Of a DNA stretch of 64,000 nucleotides, positions 7,830 to 16,213 are shown piece by piece (the stretch's first letter is position 1; each line of letters opens with the position of its first letter). Origin of the DNA: Verrucomicrobiota bacterium (GTDB lineage Bacteria > Verrucomicrobiota > Verrucomicrobiia > Opitutales > UBA953). Under the pieces are notes generated by a model. That model was not told the DNA's origin. It was given only the letters and a program-made list of their open reading frames with translations, and searched no databases. The translations under genes were made by a program, and so were the position numbers. The DNA is taken from the NCBI GenBank assembly GCA_014193315.1, contig BJHS01000011.1:1-64000 (forward strand), given 5' to 3'.

Positions 7830-9179
7830 TCAACCACCGTTCGACAGAAGCCGGATGTAGCGGGTGTAGGCGCGTCCCTGCTGGACGATGATCCGCTTGA
7901 AGTCGTTGGTGGTGACCTTGGTGCCGCTCCCGGAAACGTTGGCGCTCGGCAGCGACTGGAGCAACGCGAGCTCCTTGGCGCCTTCGGGCGTCAGCACGGT
8001 CACGGACACCTCAATCGCTCGCAAAGAATACGGCAAGTAAGGCAATTGCGTCGCGGTCGGGGCGGTCGCCGAGGAAAGCGCGTCCGGATAAATCCGGTCG
8101 GAATAGATGCGCAACCGACCGCTGAACTCCTCGTAAGGGTGCGTGCCCGTTGTCACGACCGCCGGCACGGAAGGTACCGTCGGGGCGTAATGCAGGGGAG
8201 CGCTCAGGGTGTCGGCGGAACTGGTGCCGGTCGAATAAGCGGCCCGGTAACCGGTCCCGTTGCTGAATTTGGCCCCTTGGTCGAACACGTCGGTCTTGTT
8301 GACCGGCAAGATCGGCCGAAGCATGAGCGCCGGACGCTTCAGCGGATCGGTCAAGGGCACCGGCGCCACGGTAACCGTGGTCGACTGGGGCAAAGAGGAT
8401 GTGCACCAAAGCACCAAATTCATACCGACGACATTCGAAGCCAGGAAGTTGTGGTCATCCAGCGTCCAGGGCATCCCGGAGCTGCCGGAAACGACGGGAT
8501 TAATCAGGGGCGTGCCGGCGGTGGTATACTTCTGGTTATTATAGTCTCCGTAAGTCCGGGTGCCGGGGGTCGTCGTGGACCAATAATCCCACGGGGACTT
8601 CGGGGCGGCGGCGGTACCGGCAAGGATGATGGGCAGGGCGTCCGCAAAAGTCTTCTCGGAGTCGATGATCGTCCGATAGACCCCATAGATCTGCTGATTT
8701 CCGGTCCCTGGGGTATTGAACGGCGAGCGTTGCCCGATCCGATAGGCGACCGCGCAGACATCGCCCTTGAGGGCGACACGTGGCGCGGTGGCGGAAGTCT
8801 GGTCCGGCCGCCAGCGGGGGCGATCCTGCGGCGCGGCAAAGAGCATGATGATCGGGTGCTCCGCGGGATTCAGGTTGCCGACAGCGGGCGGGGGGGACGC
8901 GGGGCCGCCGGTGGCGGACGAGGCCGGCAGGACGATCTCCATCCAGCAACGACCGTCGGGGCGAATGACGGCGGTCTGGAAATCATTCTCCAAGGCGTCG
9001 AGGACGGAACGCGCCTCGCTCTGGGTACTCAGGTCGGCGACCGCCCGGTCATAGGCCTTGAAGGTGTCGGCGGCGATGGAGACGACCGCCAGCACGATGA
9101 TGACCATGAGGGCCGTCGAGACCATCAGCTCGATCAGCGTGAAGCCCCGGCGGGCCGGACGGAGGGAGGACGGGCTCAT
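7830..9179 (-). CDS. Large pseudopilin, Verru_Chthon cassette protein C-like
   Basis: 449 residues from ATG 9179, which overlaps the previous stop as ATGA. The N-terminus RRGFTLIELMVSTALMVIIVLAVVSIA is a type IV prepilin leader: cleavage after Gly, methylated Phe, and Glu at +5. A long Ser/Thr/Pro-rich globular part follows, with no enzyme motif seen. Its size and its place as the last gene of four resemble the J-type (GspJ/PilW) minor pseudopilins and the verrucomicrobial cassette protein C family. It is probably the tip or a structural part of a periplasmic pseudopilus. The family name is from memory and needs an HMM search. Confidence 0.78.
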   Translation of the reverse strand: MSPSSLRPARRGFTLIELMVSTALMVIIVLAVVSIAADTFKAYDRAVADLSTQSEARSVLDALENDFQTAVIRPDGRCWMEIVLPASSATGGPASPPPAVGNLNPAEHPIIMLFAAPQDRPRWRPDQTSATAPRVALKGDVCAVAYRIGQRSPFNTPGTGNQQIYGVYRTIIDSEKTFADALPIILAGTAAAPKSPWDYWSTTTPGTRTYGDYNNQKYTTAGTPLINPVVSGSSGMPWTLDDHNFLASNVVGMNLVLWCTSSLPQSTTVTVAPVPLTDPLKRPALMLRPILPVNKTDVFDQGAKFSNGTGYRAAYSTGTSSADTLSAPLHYAPTVPSVPAVVTTGTHPYEEFSGRLRIYSDRIYPDALSSATAPTATQLPYLPYSLRAIEVSVTVLTPEGAKELALLQSLPSANVSGSGTKVTTNDFKRIIVQQGRAYTRYIRLLSNGG

Positions 9180-9964
9180 CGGTTGATGATGATGTTTTGG
9201 ATGAGCAACGGGGTCTGCTCCATCGTCTTGTAGCCCGTGGGACCTGTCGGAGCCGTGAAGTCGTGCGGGAAGAACTCGGCCACAACGGGCAGGTAGGCGA
9301 CGCCAAAGAGATTCGGGTCGGCCGGGAGGCTGCCGCCCGCGATATAGCGAATGGCGGAAGGCTCGGCCGTGTTCGGGTCGACGGTCACCCGCTGACCGGC
9401 GAGCAACTTTGAAACGGTGATGCGGACGCGCATCGGCGAGCCGATCACATTCCGCTGCGCCGCCATTTCCGGGGTGAAGTTACCATCGGCCACATAGGCG
9501 ACTTCCATCGAGGAAGGGTTCGAAGTGATGTCATACCGATCCGTGCCCCCCGAGACGACCATGGCCTTATCGGGCCCGACGGTGCGACGGTCATAGACAA
9601 AGAGCCAGACCGCGGTGGCCGAAGTGGACGCGGGCGAAAGCAATCGATAGGTCAGTTCGAAGTTCGGGCCACCGCCTGGGGCGGGGTCAAGGGTGGTCAC
9701 CCCCTGCGGGAGGAACTTCGGGGGGTTCGTCGGCGCGGTCTCGCCTGCGGCGATGTAGGCGATGGACCGGGGATTATCCAAGGCACCGATGAGACGCGTC
9801 ACGCCGGCCAAAGCGCGGTTGGTATCCATGATTTCGCTGACCTGCGAAAAGGTCGCGCTCAGGATGCCGACCAAGGAGAGGATCGCGAGCCCGAGGATAC
9901 CGATCGCGAGGGTGACCTCGATGAGCGAAAAGCCACGGCGGCGGGGGGAGGCAGGGGAAGTCAC
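9176..9964 (-). CDS. Minor pseudopilin, Verru_Chthon cassette protein B-like
   Basis: 262 residues from a GTG at 9964, 4 bp after the previous stop. This start gives the short basic leader TSPASPRRRG followed by FSLIEVTLAIGILGLAILSLVGIL, a proper prepilin signal. The longer ATG frame would add 46 residues and run into the upstream gene, so it was rejected. FSLIEV rather than FTLIEL is usual for the I/V class (GspI, PilV). The rest is beta-rich with no enzyme motif. It overlaps the next gene by 4 bp. Confidence 0.78.
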   Translation of the reverse strand: MTSPASPRRRGFSLIEVTLAIGILGLAILSLVGILSATFSQVSEIMDTNRALAGVTRLIGALDNPRSIAYIAAGETAPTNPPKFLPQGVTTLDPAPGGGPNFELTYRLLSPASTSATAVWLFVYDRRTVGPDKAMVVSGGTDRYDITSNPSSMEVAYVADGNFTPEMAAQRNVIGSPMRVRITVSKLLAGQRVTVDPNTAEPSAIRYIAGGSLPADPNLFGVAYLPVVAEFFPHDFTAPTGPTGYKTMEQTPLLIQNIIINR

Positions 9965-9968
9965 GGGA

Positions 9969-10856
9969 TTACTTATAGAGGGTGGTCGAGGTGGTGGTAT
10001 CGAGCTCGTCGGGGTCGGAGGTGTAGGAAACGCTGCCATTCGGTCGCACGGAGATCGCGGCGAACTGGTTGATGTTATCGCAATCGACGGCGACCTTGCC
10101 ACTGGCCTGCACGCGCGCGGTGCCGACAGCCAACATCAGGACGACTTTGCCTAGGTGATTGGAGGCACCATTGGGCTGCAACTCGACATAGTACCAGGTC
10201 TTGCCGGCAGTATGCGGGGCGACGGCAAGCGAGGTCGGCTGGTTGATCGGCTCGAACCGCATCATCGGCGGGCTATTGGCCGCATCGGGCAGGCTCGTCC
10301 GGGCATTATCGCTGATCGCGGGCAGGACACTGCGATGCCCCAAGGCCGTGGACCAAATGCCGGCGCCGCCGCCCGGCAGCGGCGGGGCGGTAATGGTCGC
10401 GACGGGGGAGGAGTCCGTCAGCGGCGGGATGAAAAAGACATTGGGCGGCAGGATCGACGGGGCGTCGGGGGCATACCATTTGAAGTTGGTATTGGCGGTA
10501 TCCGTGATGGTCGCTGGATCGACGCCAGTCGGCGGAATCACGCTACCGATGGCGATGCAGAACTGGCGGAGGTGATTCACCGGATCCGTCTCGTCCTTAA
10601 GGATGAGTAGACGGTAGCGACCGTTGTAAGTGACGTTGGAGGCGAAGGAACCCCGATTCATCAAGGCCATCGCCCGGACGGACTGGACCGAGGAACCAAG
10701 CATCTTCTGCGCCGCGGGCAGACCGCCCCCCGTGCCTGGCCGGATACTCAGAAACACGCCGGCCAAAAGCAGGATGATCGTGATCACCATCAGCAACTCG
10801 ATGAGGGTGAAGCCGCGCCGAACGGCCCGGCCCATGGGACGCAGGAACGTACTCAC
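9969..10856 (-). CDS. Minor pseudopilin, Verru_Chthon cassette protein D-like
   Basis: 295 residues from a GTG at 10856 that overlaps the upstream stop as GTGA; an internal ATG at 10835 (MGRAVRRG) is an equally plausible start. The leader ends in RRG, then FTLIELLMVITIILLLAGVFL. The position after the major pilin-like gene and the length suggest an H-type pseudopilin. Near the C-terminus are VDCDNINQFAAISVRPNGSVSYTSDP residues typical of a folded beta-domain, with no catalytic signature. Confidence 0.75.
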   Translation of the reverse strand: MSTFLRPMGRAVRRGFTLIELLMVITIILLLAGVFLSIRPGTGGGLPAAQKMLGSSVQSVRAMALMNRGSFASNVTYNGRYRLLILKDETDPVNHLRQFCIAIGSVIPPTGVDPATITDTANTNFKWYAPDAPSILPPNVFFIPPLTDSSPVATITAPPLPGGGAGIWSTALGHRSVLPAISDNARTSLPDAANSPPMMRFEPINQPTSLAVAPHTAGKTWYYVELQPNGASNHLGKVVLMLAVGTARVQASGKVAVDCDNINQFAAISVRPNGSVSYTSDPDELDTTTSTTLYK

Positions 10857-11518
10857 TGGATGACGAAGATGTCGGCGGCGTCGGACGGGCTCAGGTCAGG
10901 ATTGAGGGTCCCGATATCTAGCTCGGTCGTGAAGATGATGATCCGGCCCGGGACGCCGGTGGTGCCCGCGGCATCGGCCAAGTCGGGCGGGAAGGTGCCG
11001 GCCAAGGACTTGATCAGACCATTGTTATCCAGGTCAAAACAGACGCGGATCGCGGTATTGCCCAAGCGGTCCTGCAGGATGGGGTTGGACTGCCAGGTGG
11101 AATCACCGGCCGCGAAATTAAAGAAGTCGTCCTGACCGAAAGCGCAGAACTCTATGGCCTGCCGGTTGTATTTGACGCGATCTCCGGAGGTGCCGCCGCT
11201 CAAGGCGGTGCCGGTGAGGTTCTTCCCGTACAAGCACTTGATGAAGATCATGGTTTTATTGGGATCGTCCAACTTATGTATGAAATCCTTCGAGGGGTCA
11301 TAGCTCGGGGACAGGTTGGGCAGGTAGGCACCGTACTCCTTCTTATATAGGGTGCAAGAGGTGGCCCACTGGGCGAAGACGGACTTGGCCTGAGCCTTAC
11401 GGGCCGCCTTCTTGACGGCTTTGACGGCCGGCACCAAGGCCGTGGCAAGGAGACCGATGATGGAAATGACCACCAGGAGCTCAATGAGGGTGAAACCTTT
11501 ACGGAAGCGGGTACGCAT
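10853..11518 (-). CDS. Major pseudopilin-like protein (GspG/type II secretion type)
   Basis: 221 residues from ATG 11518, giving the leader MRTRFRKG and then FTLIELLVVISIIGLLATALVPAVKAVKKAARKAQAKS. This is the commonest form of the class III signal, with an amphipathic helix running on. The C-terminal domain has CFDLDNNGLIKSL..., which could be a calcium-binding loop (DLDNNG) as in GspG. It heads the four-gene operon. No ATPase, inner-membrane platform or secretin gene is in the window, so these pilins must use machinery encoded elsewhere. Confidence 0.82.
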   Translation of the reverse strand: MRTRFRKGFTLIELLVVISIIGLLATALVPAVKAVKKAARKAQAKSVFAQWATSCTLYKKEYGAYLPNLSPSYDPSKDFIHKLDDPNKTMIFIKCLYGKNLTGTALSGGTSGDRVKYNRQAIEFCAFGQDDFFNFAAGDSTWQSNPILQDRLGNTAIRVCFDLDNNGLIKSLAGTFPPDLADAAGTTGVPGRIIIFTTELDIGTLNPDLSPSDAADIFVIQ

Positions 11519-11614
11519 AAAAAGCAGGGGGTAGAACCAGAGGGAAGTGAGTCTATCGCCCCCCATCCCCGATTGAACAGTCAAAAAGCGTCCGTTCCAA
11601 CCCACCCTCCGGGG

Positions 11615-13057
11615 TCAGCCCCGGAGAAAACCTAGACAAATGACTGCCAAGAACGTGGGGACTGCCGCCCACCCTGCCAACTTCCAGGGCGACACCGCTC
11701 CATCGAAATGGGGAGCAAGGATGGACTGCCCGGCGGGATTCGGCGCATTGGCGATCACCGTCAGCCCCCCCCCGGCCAAGGCCCCCGCAACGACGGCATG
11801 CCGCAAGGCAGCCGCGACCTCTCCCGGCGCCGCTAAGGCCGGCACCTGGGCGGCCAAGTAGGTAATGGCGGCGTTGTCGTTGAACGAAGTCAGAACCGTG
11901 GCCGCCACGAGCAATGCTTGGTCGCCTAAGCGGAGCAGGACCGGAGCGATCCACCAACCTTGCAGGCCACCCAGCACGACCAACCCGGCCAGAAAGAAAC
12001 CGACCAGCAGCGGCCCCCGGAGGCTCAGCGGCGACTGCCACTGCGGCGTCGCTACCGTGAAAGCAAGAAAGGCGAGCAACCCCCCGAGCATCAACACAGG
12101 GTGATGCCCAGCCAGCATGGCGACCGTCCATACCATAAAGAGAAGGTGAGCTCCGGTCACCCAGACCGGAATCGCTGGCTCAGGGCTCGCAGGCTTCGGT
12201 GCCCCGCGCAGGGCCGCGAGCTCACGACGGAAGCGCAGGAGGTAAAGTCCATTCGAGAGCAGAATCGTGGCCAAGGCGCCCAGCCCGAACTGTCGGAAGA
12301 CATCCGCAGCCCCCCACCCCCAGCCGCCCGCGACCATGACGATGGGCGGAGCGGCGAAGTGAGTCAGGGCGCCGCCGACCGACACATTGACGAAAAGCAG
12401 CGCCAGCGTGGCATACTTCAGCGACTCCGACGGTCGGAGCACGAAGAACTGACGGGACAGCAACCAGGCGCCAATCGTCATCGCCGCCGGCTCCGTGATC
12501 AGAGAGCCGAGCAACGGGGCCAGGGTCAGCAAAGTAAACCAGTGCGCGGCGGGCGACCCGCCGAGCAGGCGGGAGGTCGCGCCCAACGCTCGGCCGGCCA
12601 GGCTCACGATCGGACGGGCCGAGGCCAACGCCATAATCACAAAGACGAATAATGGCTCGATGAACTTGGAGGGACTGGTCGCCCCCGCCCCCATCGCCTG
12701 GGCGTAATCACCGCTCTCCACATAACGGCAGGCAAAAACCCAGCCCTTACCAGGCCAGGCGATGAGCACCGCGAAGAGCACGAAGGCCCAGAGGCCAAAA
12801 ACCGCTTCGACCTCGCCCAGCAGATGCAGGGCAGCGGCACGGAAGTCCGACGACTCCCCGCGCTCATTGACGGGCACCGAACCCGAGGCGATGCGCGCCG
12901 CGTGGGCGGACTCGAGGCGATGGGCCGCCCGGGCGAAAAACGGGGCGGCGAAGGCATGCAAAACCGCGAGGCCAAAGACCCCGCTCGCGACCGGCAGGAA
13001 CGGGTCGGCCTGAGCCGCGGCGACAAGTTCCGACCAAAGAGTGGCGGGGGCGGGCAT
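11615..13057 (-). CDS. Putative Na+/H+ antiporter (PF07399-like membrane protein)
   Basis: 480 residues with about 11-12 predicted membrane segments. It contains the conserved GSLITEPAAMTIGAWLLS region, a central AAPPIVMVAGGWGWG segment, TSFNDNAAITYLAAQVP and the late VIANAPNPAG. These polar breaks inside membrane helices are typical of ion-coupled transporters of the arsenite/Na+-H+ antiporter superfamily. The N-terminal part (about 25-75) carries a charged loop. It is divergent from the DUF4832 gene. Ion specificity is inferred from the family label only. A GC hairpin at 11607-11626 covers the stop codon but has no U-tract. Confidence 0.75.
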   Translation of the reverse strand: MPAPATLWSELVAAAQADPFLPVASGVFGLAVLHAFAAPFFARAAHRLESAHAARIASGSVPVNERGESSDFRAAALHLLGEVEAVFGLWAFVLFAVLIAWPGKGWVFACRYVESGDYAQAMGAGATSPSKFIEPLFVFVIMALASARPIVSLAGRALGATSRLLGGSPAAHWFTLLTLAPLLGSLITEPAAMTIGAWLLSRQFFVLRPSESLKYATLALLFVNVSVGGALTHFAAPPIVMVAGGWGWGAADVFRQFGLGALATILLSNGLYLLRFRRELAALRGAPKPASPEPAIPVWVTGAHLLFMVWTVAMLAGHHPVLMLGGLLAFLAFTVATPQWQSPLSLRGPLLVGFFLAGLVVLGGLQGWWIAPVLLRLGDQALLVAATVLTSFNDNAAITYLAAQVPALAAPGEVAAALRHAVVAGALAGGGLTVIANAPNPAGQSILAPHFDGAVSPWKLAGWAAVPTFLAVICLGFLRG

Positions 13058-13120
13058 CCCGTACCTAAATCCGCCGACTCAAGGATTGCAACCCGAGGCC
13101 GTGGGGAAAAAATAGCCCCG

Positions 13121-14794
13121 ATGCCCAAGTCCTGCGCGATCCTCTTGTTCGGCGCCCTCGCCCTCATGGCCAAGGAAGACACGCCGAAACTCGTCTACCA
13201 CGAATACCATGGGATGTTTGCCGATGACCCGGCCGTGCCCAACGGGTTGCGCAACCCCGAACGCGGGTTTCGGCTCGAGTGCCCGATCGGCCTAGGCGAA
13301 GGGCAAATCCTCGTCCAGCGGACCGACGGCCACATCGTCCGCAAGCGAGCCCCAGCGGCCAATGACGAGAAGCCCGTCCCTTTCCTGGGCGTCGATGTTA
13401 CCCGCAACGGCTGGTCTGACCGGGCGATGGCCGAGGCCATCAAAGGCTGGGAGGCCAAGGGCATCACGAGCTACCTCGGAATCGTCTGGCTTGATGAGTA
13501 CTGTAGCCGCCCGCTCGACCCGATCCTCTTTACCCGCCTGGAACGCTCGCTCGAGGTCTTCCGTCGCGCCGGCGTGAAACTGCAGATCCGGTTCGCCTAC
13601 GAACTGGACGACAGCAAGACGGCGGGGCCTGACCTCGCCATCCTCAAGGGGCATTGGGCCCAGCTCAAACCGGTGCTGGCCAAGAACCATGATATCCTCA
13701 CCGCGGTGCAGCTCGGCTCCATCGGTCGACGCGGTGAAGGCCCTAACGCCACGCGCCTGCCCGCCGACGTGGCGACGCACTCCGCGCTCTTACGCGACGC
13801 CTTCTCCGCGCTCCCACCCGACCGCGCGATCCTGATCCAATCGCCCACGATGCGCGAGGACCTGTTCACCGAGCTCAAGTGGCCCACCCGGCTCAACCAG
13901 GGCACGGCCTTCGAAAAGGGTAACCCCTCGGCGCGCACCGGCCAAGTGAACGCCAACTTCCTGGTCGACCTCAAGCACGGCGGCCAATTCGAGGCCGACA
14001 TCGGGGGCACCAACGCCGAATGGCAGAAGATGTGTGCCGAGACAATCTGGGTCCCGTACGATGCGGACCTCTCGGCCAAGGCAGTCGCCGAGAAGTTCTC
14101 GGCGGACGGCTGGCTGGTCGCCCAAGCGGCCTCCAACGAGCACGCCAGCACCCTCGGCCTGAGCCAAGGCTGGTCGGAATCGGCGGCCGACCGCAAAGAG
14201 GGCGTCGTCGATGGCTGGAAAAAGCAGCTGAAGACGAAGGCCGAAGCCACCAAACTCGGGCTTTCCGTCTCGGACGGCTATTTCACCGATGCCAAAGGCA
14301 ATGAGGTCTCGCGCTCGGCCTACGACTACCTGCGGGATCACGTCGGCTATCGCTACGAGCTGCTCAGCGCCACATGGCCGGTCAAGGTCAAGCAGGGGAA
14401 GGACTATGAGATCAAACTGCGCCTCGTGAACCGCGGTTTCGCCATCTGCCCCACCCCGCGCGGCCTCTACCTCGCCTACGTCCAAACCCCGCAGAAGTAC
14501 ACCCTGTCGCCGGGCGAGGGCGAAAGTTTCGACATCCGCCGCATCCTTCCCAACGCCGCCCTTCAGAACACCGAAAACGGGCAGGAGATCACAATCCGGG
14601 CCATCGCGCCCAAGGACCTTCAGGGTAAACACCAGATCGTCGTGATGTTCCCGGAGCTCAATTTCACCAAATTCCCCAACAAGCAGGACCAACGCAACAT
14701 GGTCCGCTTCGCCAATCGCGACGCACCGTTCTGGCAGTCCAACGATAAACTCTTCCAGGGCAATCTCCTGGGCGAGATCGACATCACGCGCTGA
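13121..14794 (+). CDS. Secreted DUF4874/DUF4832 protein, putative glycoside-hydrolase-like
   Basis: 557 residues from ATG 13121 (MPKSCAILLFGALALMAKED, a weak signal peptide). The NPERGFR motif near 45 is the hallmark of the DUF4874 TIM-barrel-like domain. The body has TRNGWSD, LGIVWLDEYCSRPL and VQLGSIGRRGEGPNAT, with conserved acids that look like a barrel active site. From about 380 the DUF4832 module follows, with NRGFAICPTPRGLYLAY. Such proteins are found with polysaccharide-degrading enzymes, but no activity is established. Convergent with the efflux operon with a 9-bp gap and no visible terminator. Confidence 0.75.
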   Translation: MPKSCAILLFGALALMAKEDTPKLVYHEYHGMFADDPAVPNGLRNPERGFRLECPIGLGEGQILVQRTDGHIVRKRAPAANDEKPVPFLGVDVTRNGWSDRAMAEAIKGWEAKGITSYLGIVWLDEYCSRPLDPILFTRLERSLEVFRRAGVKLQIRFAYELDDSKTAGPDLAILKGHWAQLKPVLAKNHDILTAVQLGSIGRRGEGPNATRLPADVATHSALLRDAFSALPPDRAILIQSPTMREDLFTELKWPTRLNQGTAFEKGNPSARTGQVNANFLVDLKHGGQFEADIGGTNAEWQKMCAETIWVPYDADLSAKAVAEKFSADGWLVAQAASNEHASTLGLSQGWSESAADRKEGVVDGWKKQLKTKAEATKLGLSVSDGYFTDAKGNEVSRSAYDYLRDHVGYRYELLSATWPVKVKQGKDYEIKLRLVNRGFAICPTPRGLYLAYVQTPQKYTLSPGEGESFDIRRILPNAALQNTENGQEITIRAIAPKDLQGKHQIVVMFPELNFTKFPNKQDQRNMVRFANRDAPFWQSNDKLFQGNLLGEIDITR

Positions 14795-14803
14795 GGGCCG
14801 GCC

Positions 14804-16213
14804 TCACCGGGCGACCGGGACGACCTCCGGCCGCGCCCCGCCGAGCGCCTTGATCAAGTCCACCTGGGCGCCCAGGCGATCCAAGCGGACGCGGGCGACG
14901 GCGAGTTGCGACTCCGCGAACCCGCGGCGCGCGGCCAGCAAATCGGGCAGCGGCGACTGGCCGGTACGATCGCGCACCTCGGCGACCCGGATCGCCTCCG
15001 CCGCCGCCAGCCGACGACGTTCGGCCGCCTCCCAGGCCGCGGAGGTCTCCCTGACATCGGCCAACGCATCCCGCACTTCCCGGAAAGCATTGAGCGTCGT
15101 CTTCTCATAGACGGCGACCGCCTGATGTTGCGCCGCCACCGCGACATCCACGCGGGCCGCCCCCCGCCCGTTGTCGAAGAGCGGAAAGCGCAGATCCAGC
15201 CCCAGCACGGAGGTCGAGGTGCCGCTCTCCATGATGCTGGCGAAATTTCTCCCCTCCGTCCCGATCGCGCCGGTAAGCGCAAACGACGGGAAGCGGGCGG
15301 CCTTTATATAACCAATCCGCGCGTTGGCGGCGATGAGCGCCTGCTCCGCGGCGCGGACATCGGGACGCCGGGCGAGCAAGTCGGAAGGCAAGCCGGCGGC
15401 GGGTAGCGGCGGCAGCGCCAGCGGCCGGGGGTCGACCGGTAGCAACAAGGCCGGTTGACCGATCAGGAAGCCCAGCAAATGCTCCGCTTGCCCGCGGGAC
15501 CGACGAGCGTCGGCCAGCAGGGTGACGGCGGTCGCGCGGGCCACCTCGCCGGCCGCCACTTCCGCCGCCTGACCGACCCCCGCGAGTTCGCGCCGACGGA
15601 TCAACGCCAGTTCGCCCTCACGAGCGGCGAGCACCGCCTGGGCCGCCTCGACCTGCACGTCCGTCGTCCGCAAGGTGGCGTAAGCCCGGACGACCGAAGC
15701 GACCAAGCCGAGTCGGACTTGCTCGGCGGCGTGGTCGGCGGCGAGCAATTGGGCCCGGGCGATTTCCTCGGCCCGGCGCAGCTTCCCCCAGAAGTCCAAT
15801 TCAAACGACGTGGTCAAACCACCCCGCAGCGTCCGGCGATTACGGCCCGCGGCTGTACCACCGACGGGCACGTAGGCACCATCGCTGACCTTGTAACGGC
15901 TGTCGGCGGCCGTGGCATCCACCGAAGGCAACCCCGCCCCGGCCGTGTCGTCCAACTGGGCCGAGGCTTCTTCGACGCGGGCGACGGCGATCCGCAGGTC
16001 GGTATTGGCGACGAGGGCGAGGGCGACCAGCCGGTCGAGTTCCGGCTCGGCGAAACCCTTCCACCACTCGGCAGAAATCTCCCCCGCACTTGGCGCTGAC
16101 TCGGGAAAAGCCGCGGCGCTCGGGACGACCGGGCGTTCGTAGTTGGGCCCTATCGTGCAGGCGGCCAAAAGGCCGGCGAGCGGCAAGCCCAGAAGCCAGG
16201 GGCGGTGGCTCAT
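14804..16213 (-). CDS. RND efflux outer-membrane factor (NodT/OprM family lipoprotein)
   Basis: 469 residues. The signal peptide ends in the lipobox LLAAC (Cys19), followed by TIGPNYERPVVP, the family hallmark. Two long alpha-hairpin repeats are visible (RIAVARVEEASAQLDDT... and the second set with AANARIGYIKAARFPSFALTG). The protein forms the trimeric TolC-like channel in the outer membrane. Its ATG overlaps the permease stop as ATGA, so translation is coupled. It is the last gene of the adaptor-permease-channel operon. Confidence 0.94.
   Translation of the reverse strand: MSHRPWLLGLPLAGLLAACTIGPNYERPVVPSAAAFPESAPSAGEISAEWWKGFAEPELDRLVALALVANTDLRIAVARVEEASAQLDDTAGAGLPSVDATAADSRYKVSDGAYVPVGGTAAGRNRRTLRGGLTTSFELDFWGKLRRAEEIARAQLLAADHAAEQVRLGLVASVVRAYATLRTTDVQVEAAQAVLAAREGELALIRRRELAGVGQAAEVAAGEVARATAVTLLADARRSRGQAEHLLGFLIGQPALLLPVDPRPLALPPLPAAGLPSDLLARRPDVRAAEQALIAANARIGYIKAARFPSFALTGAIGTEGRNFASIMESGTSTSVLGLDLRFPLFDNGRGAARVDVAVAAQHQAVAVYEKTTLNAFREVRDALADVRETSAAWEAAERRRLAAAEAIRVAEVRDRTGQSPLPDLLAARRGFAESQLAVARVRLDRLGAQVDLIKALGGARPEVVPVAR

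Noticed and set aside
11607-11626. Hairpin over the antiporter stop as an intrinsic terminator
   Set aside because: The stem is GC-rich but no T-run follows on the minus strand, so it was not listed as a terminator.
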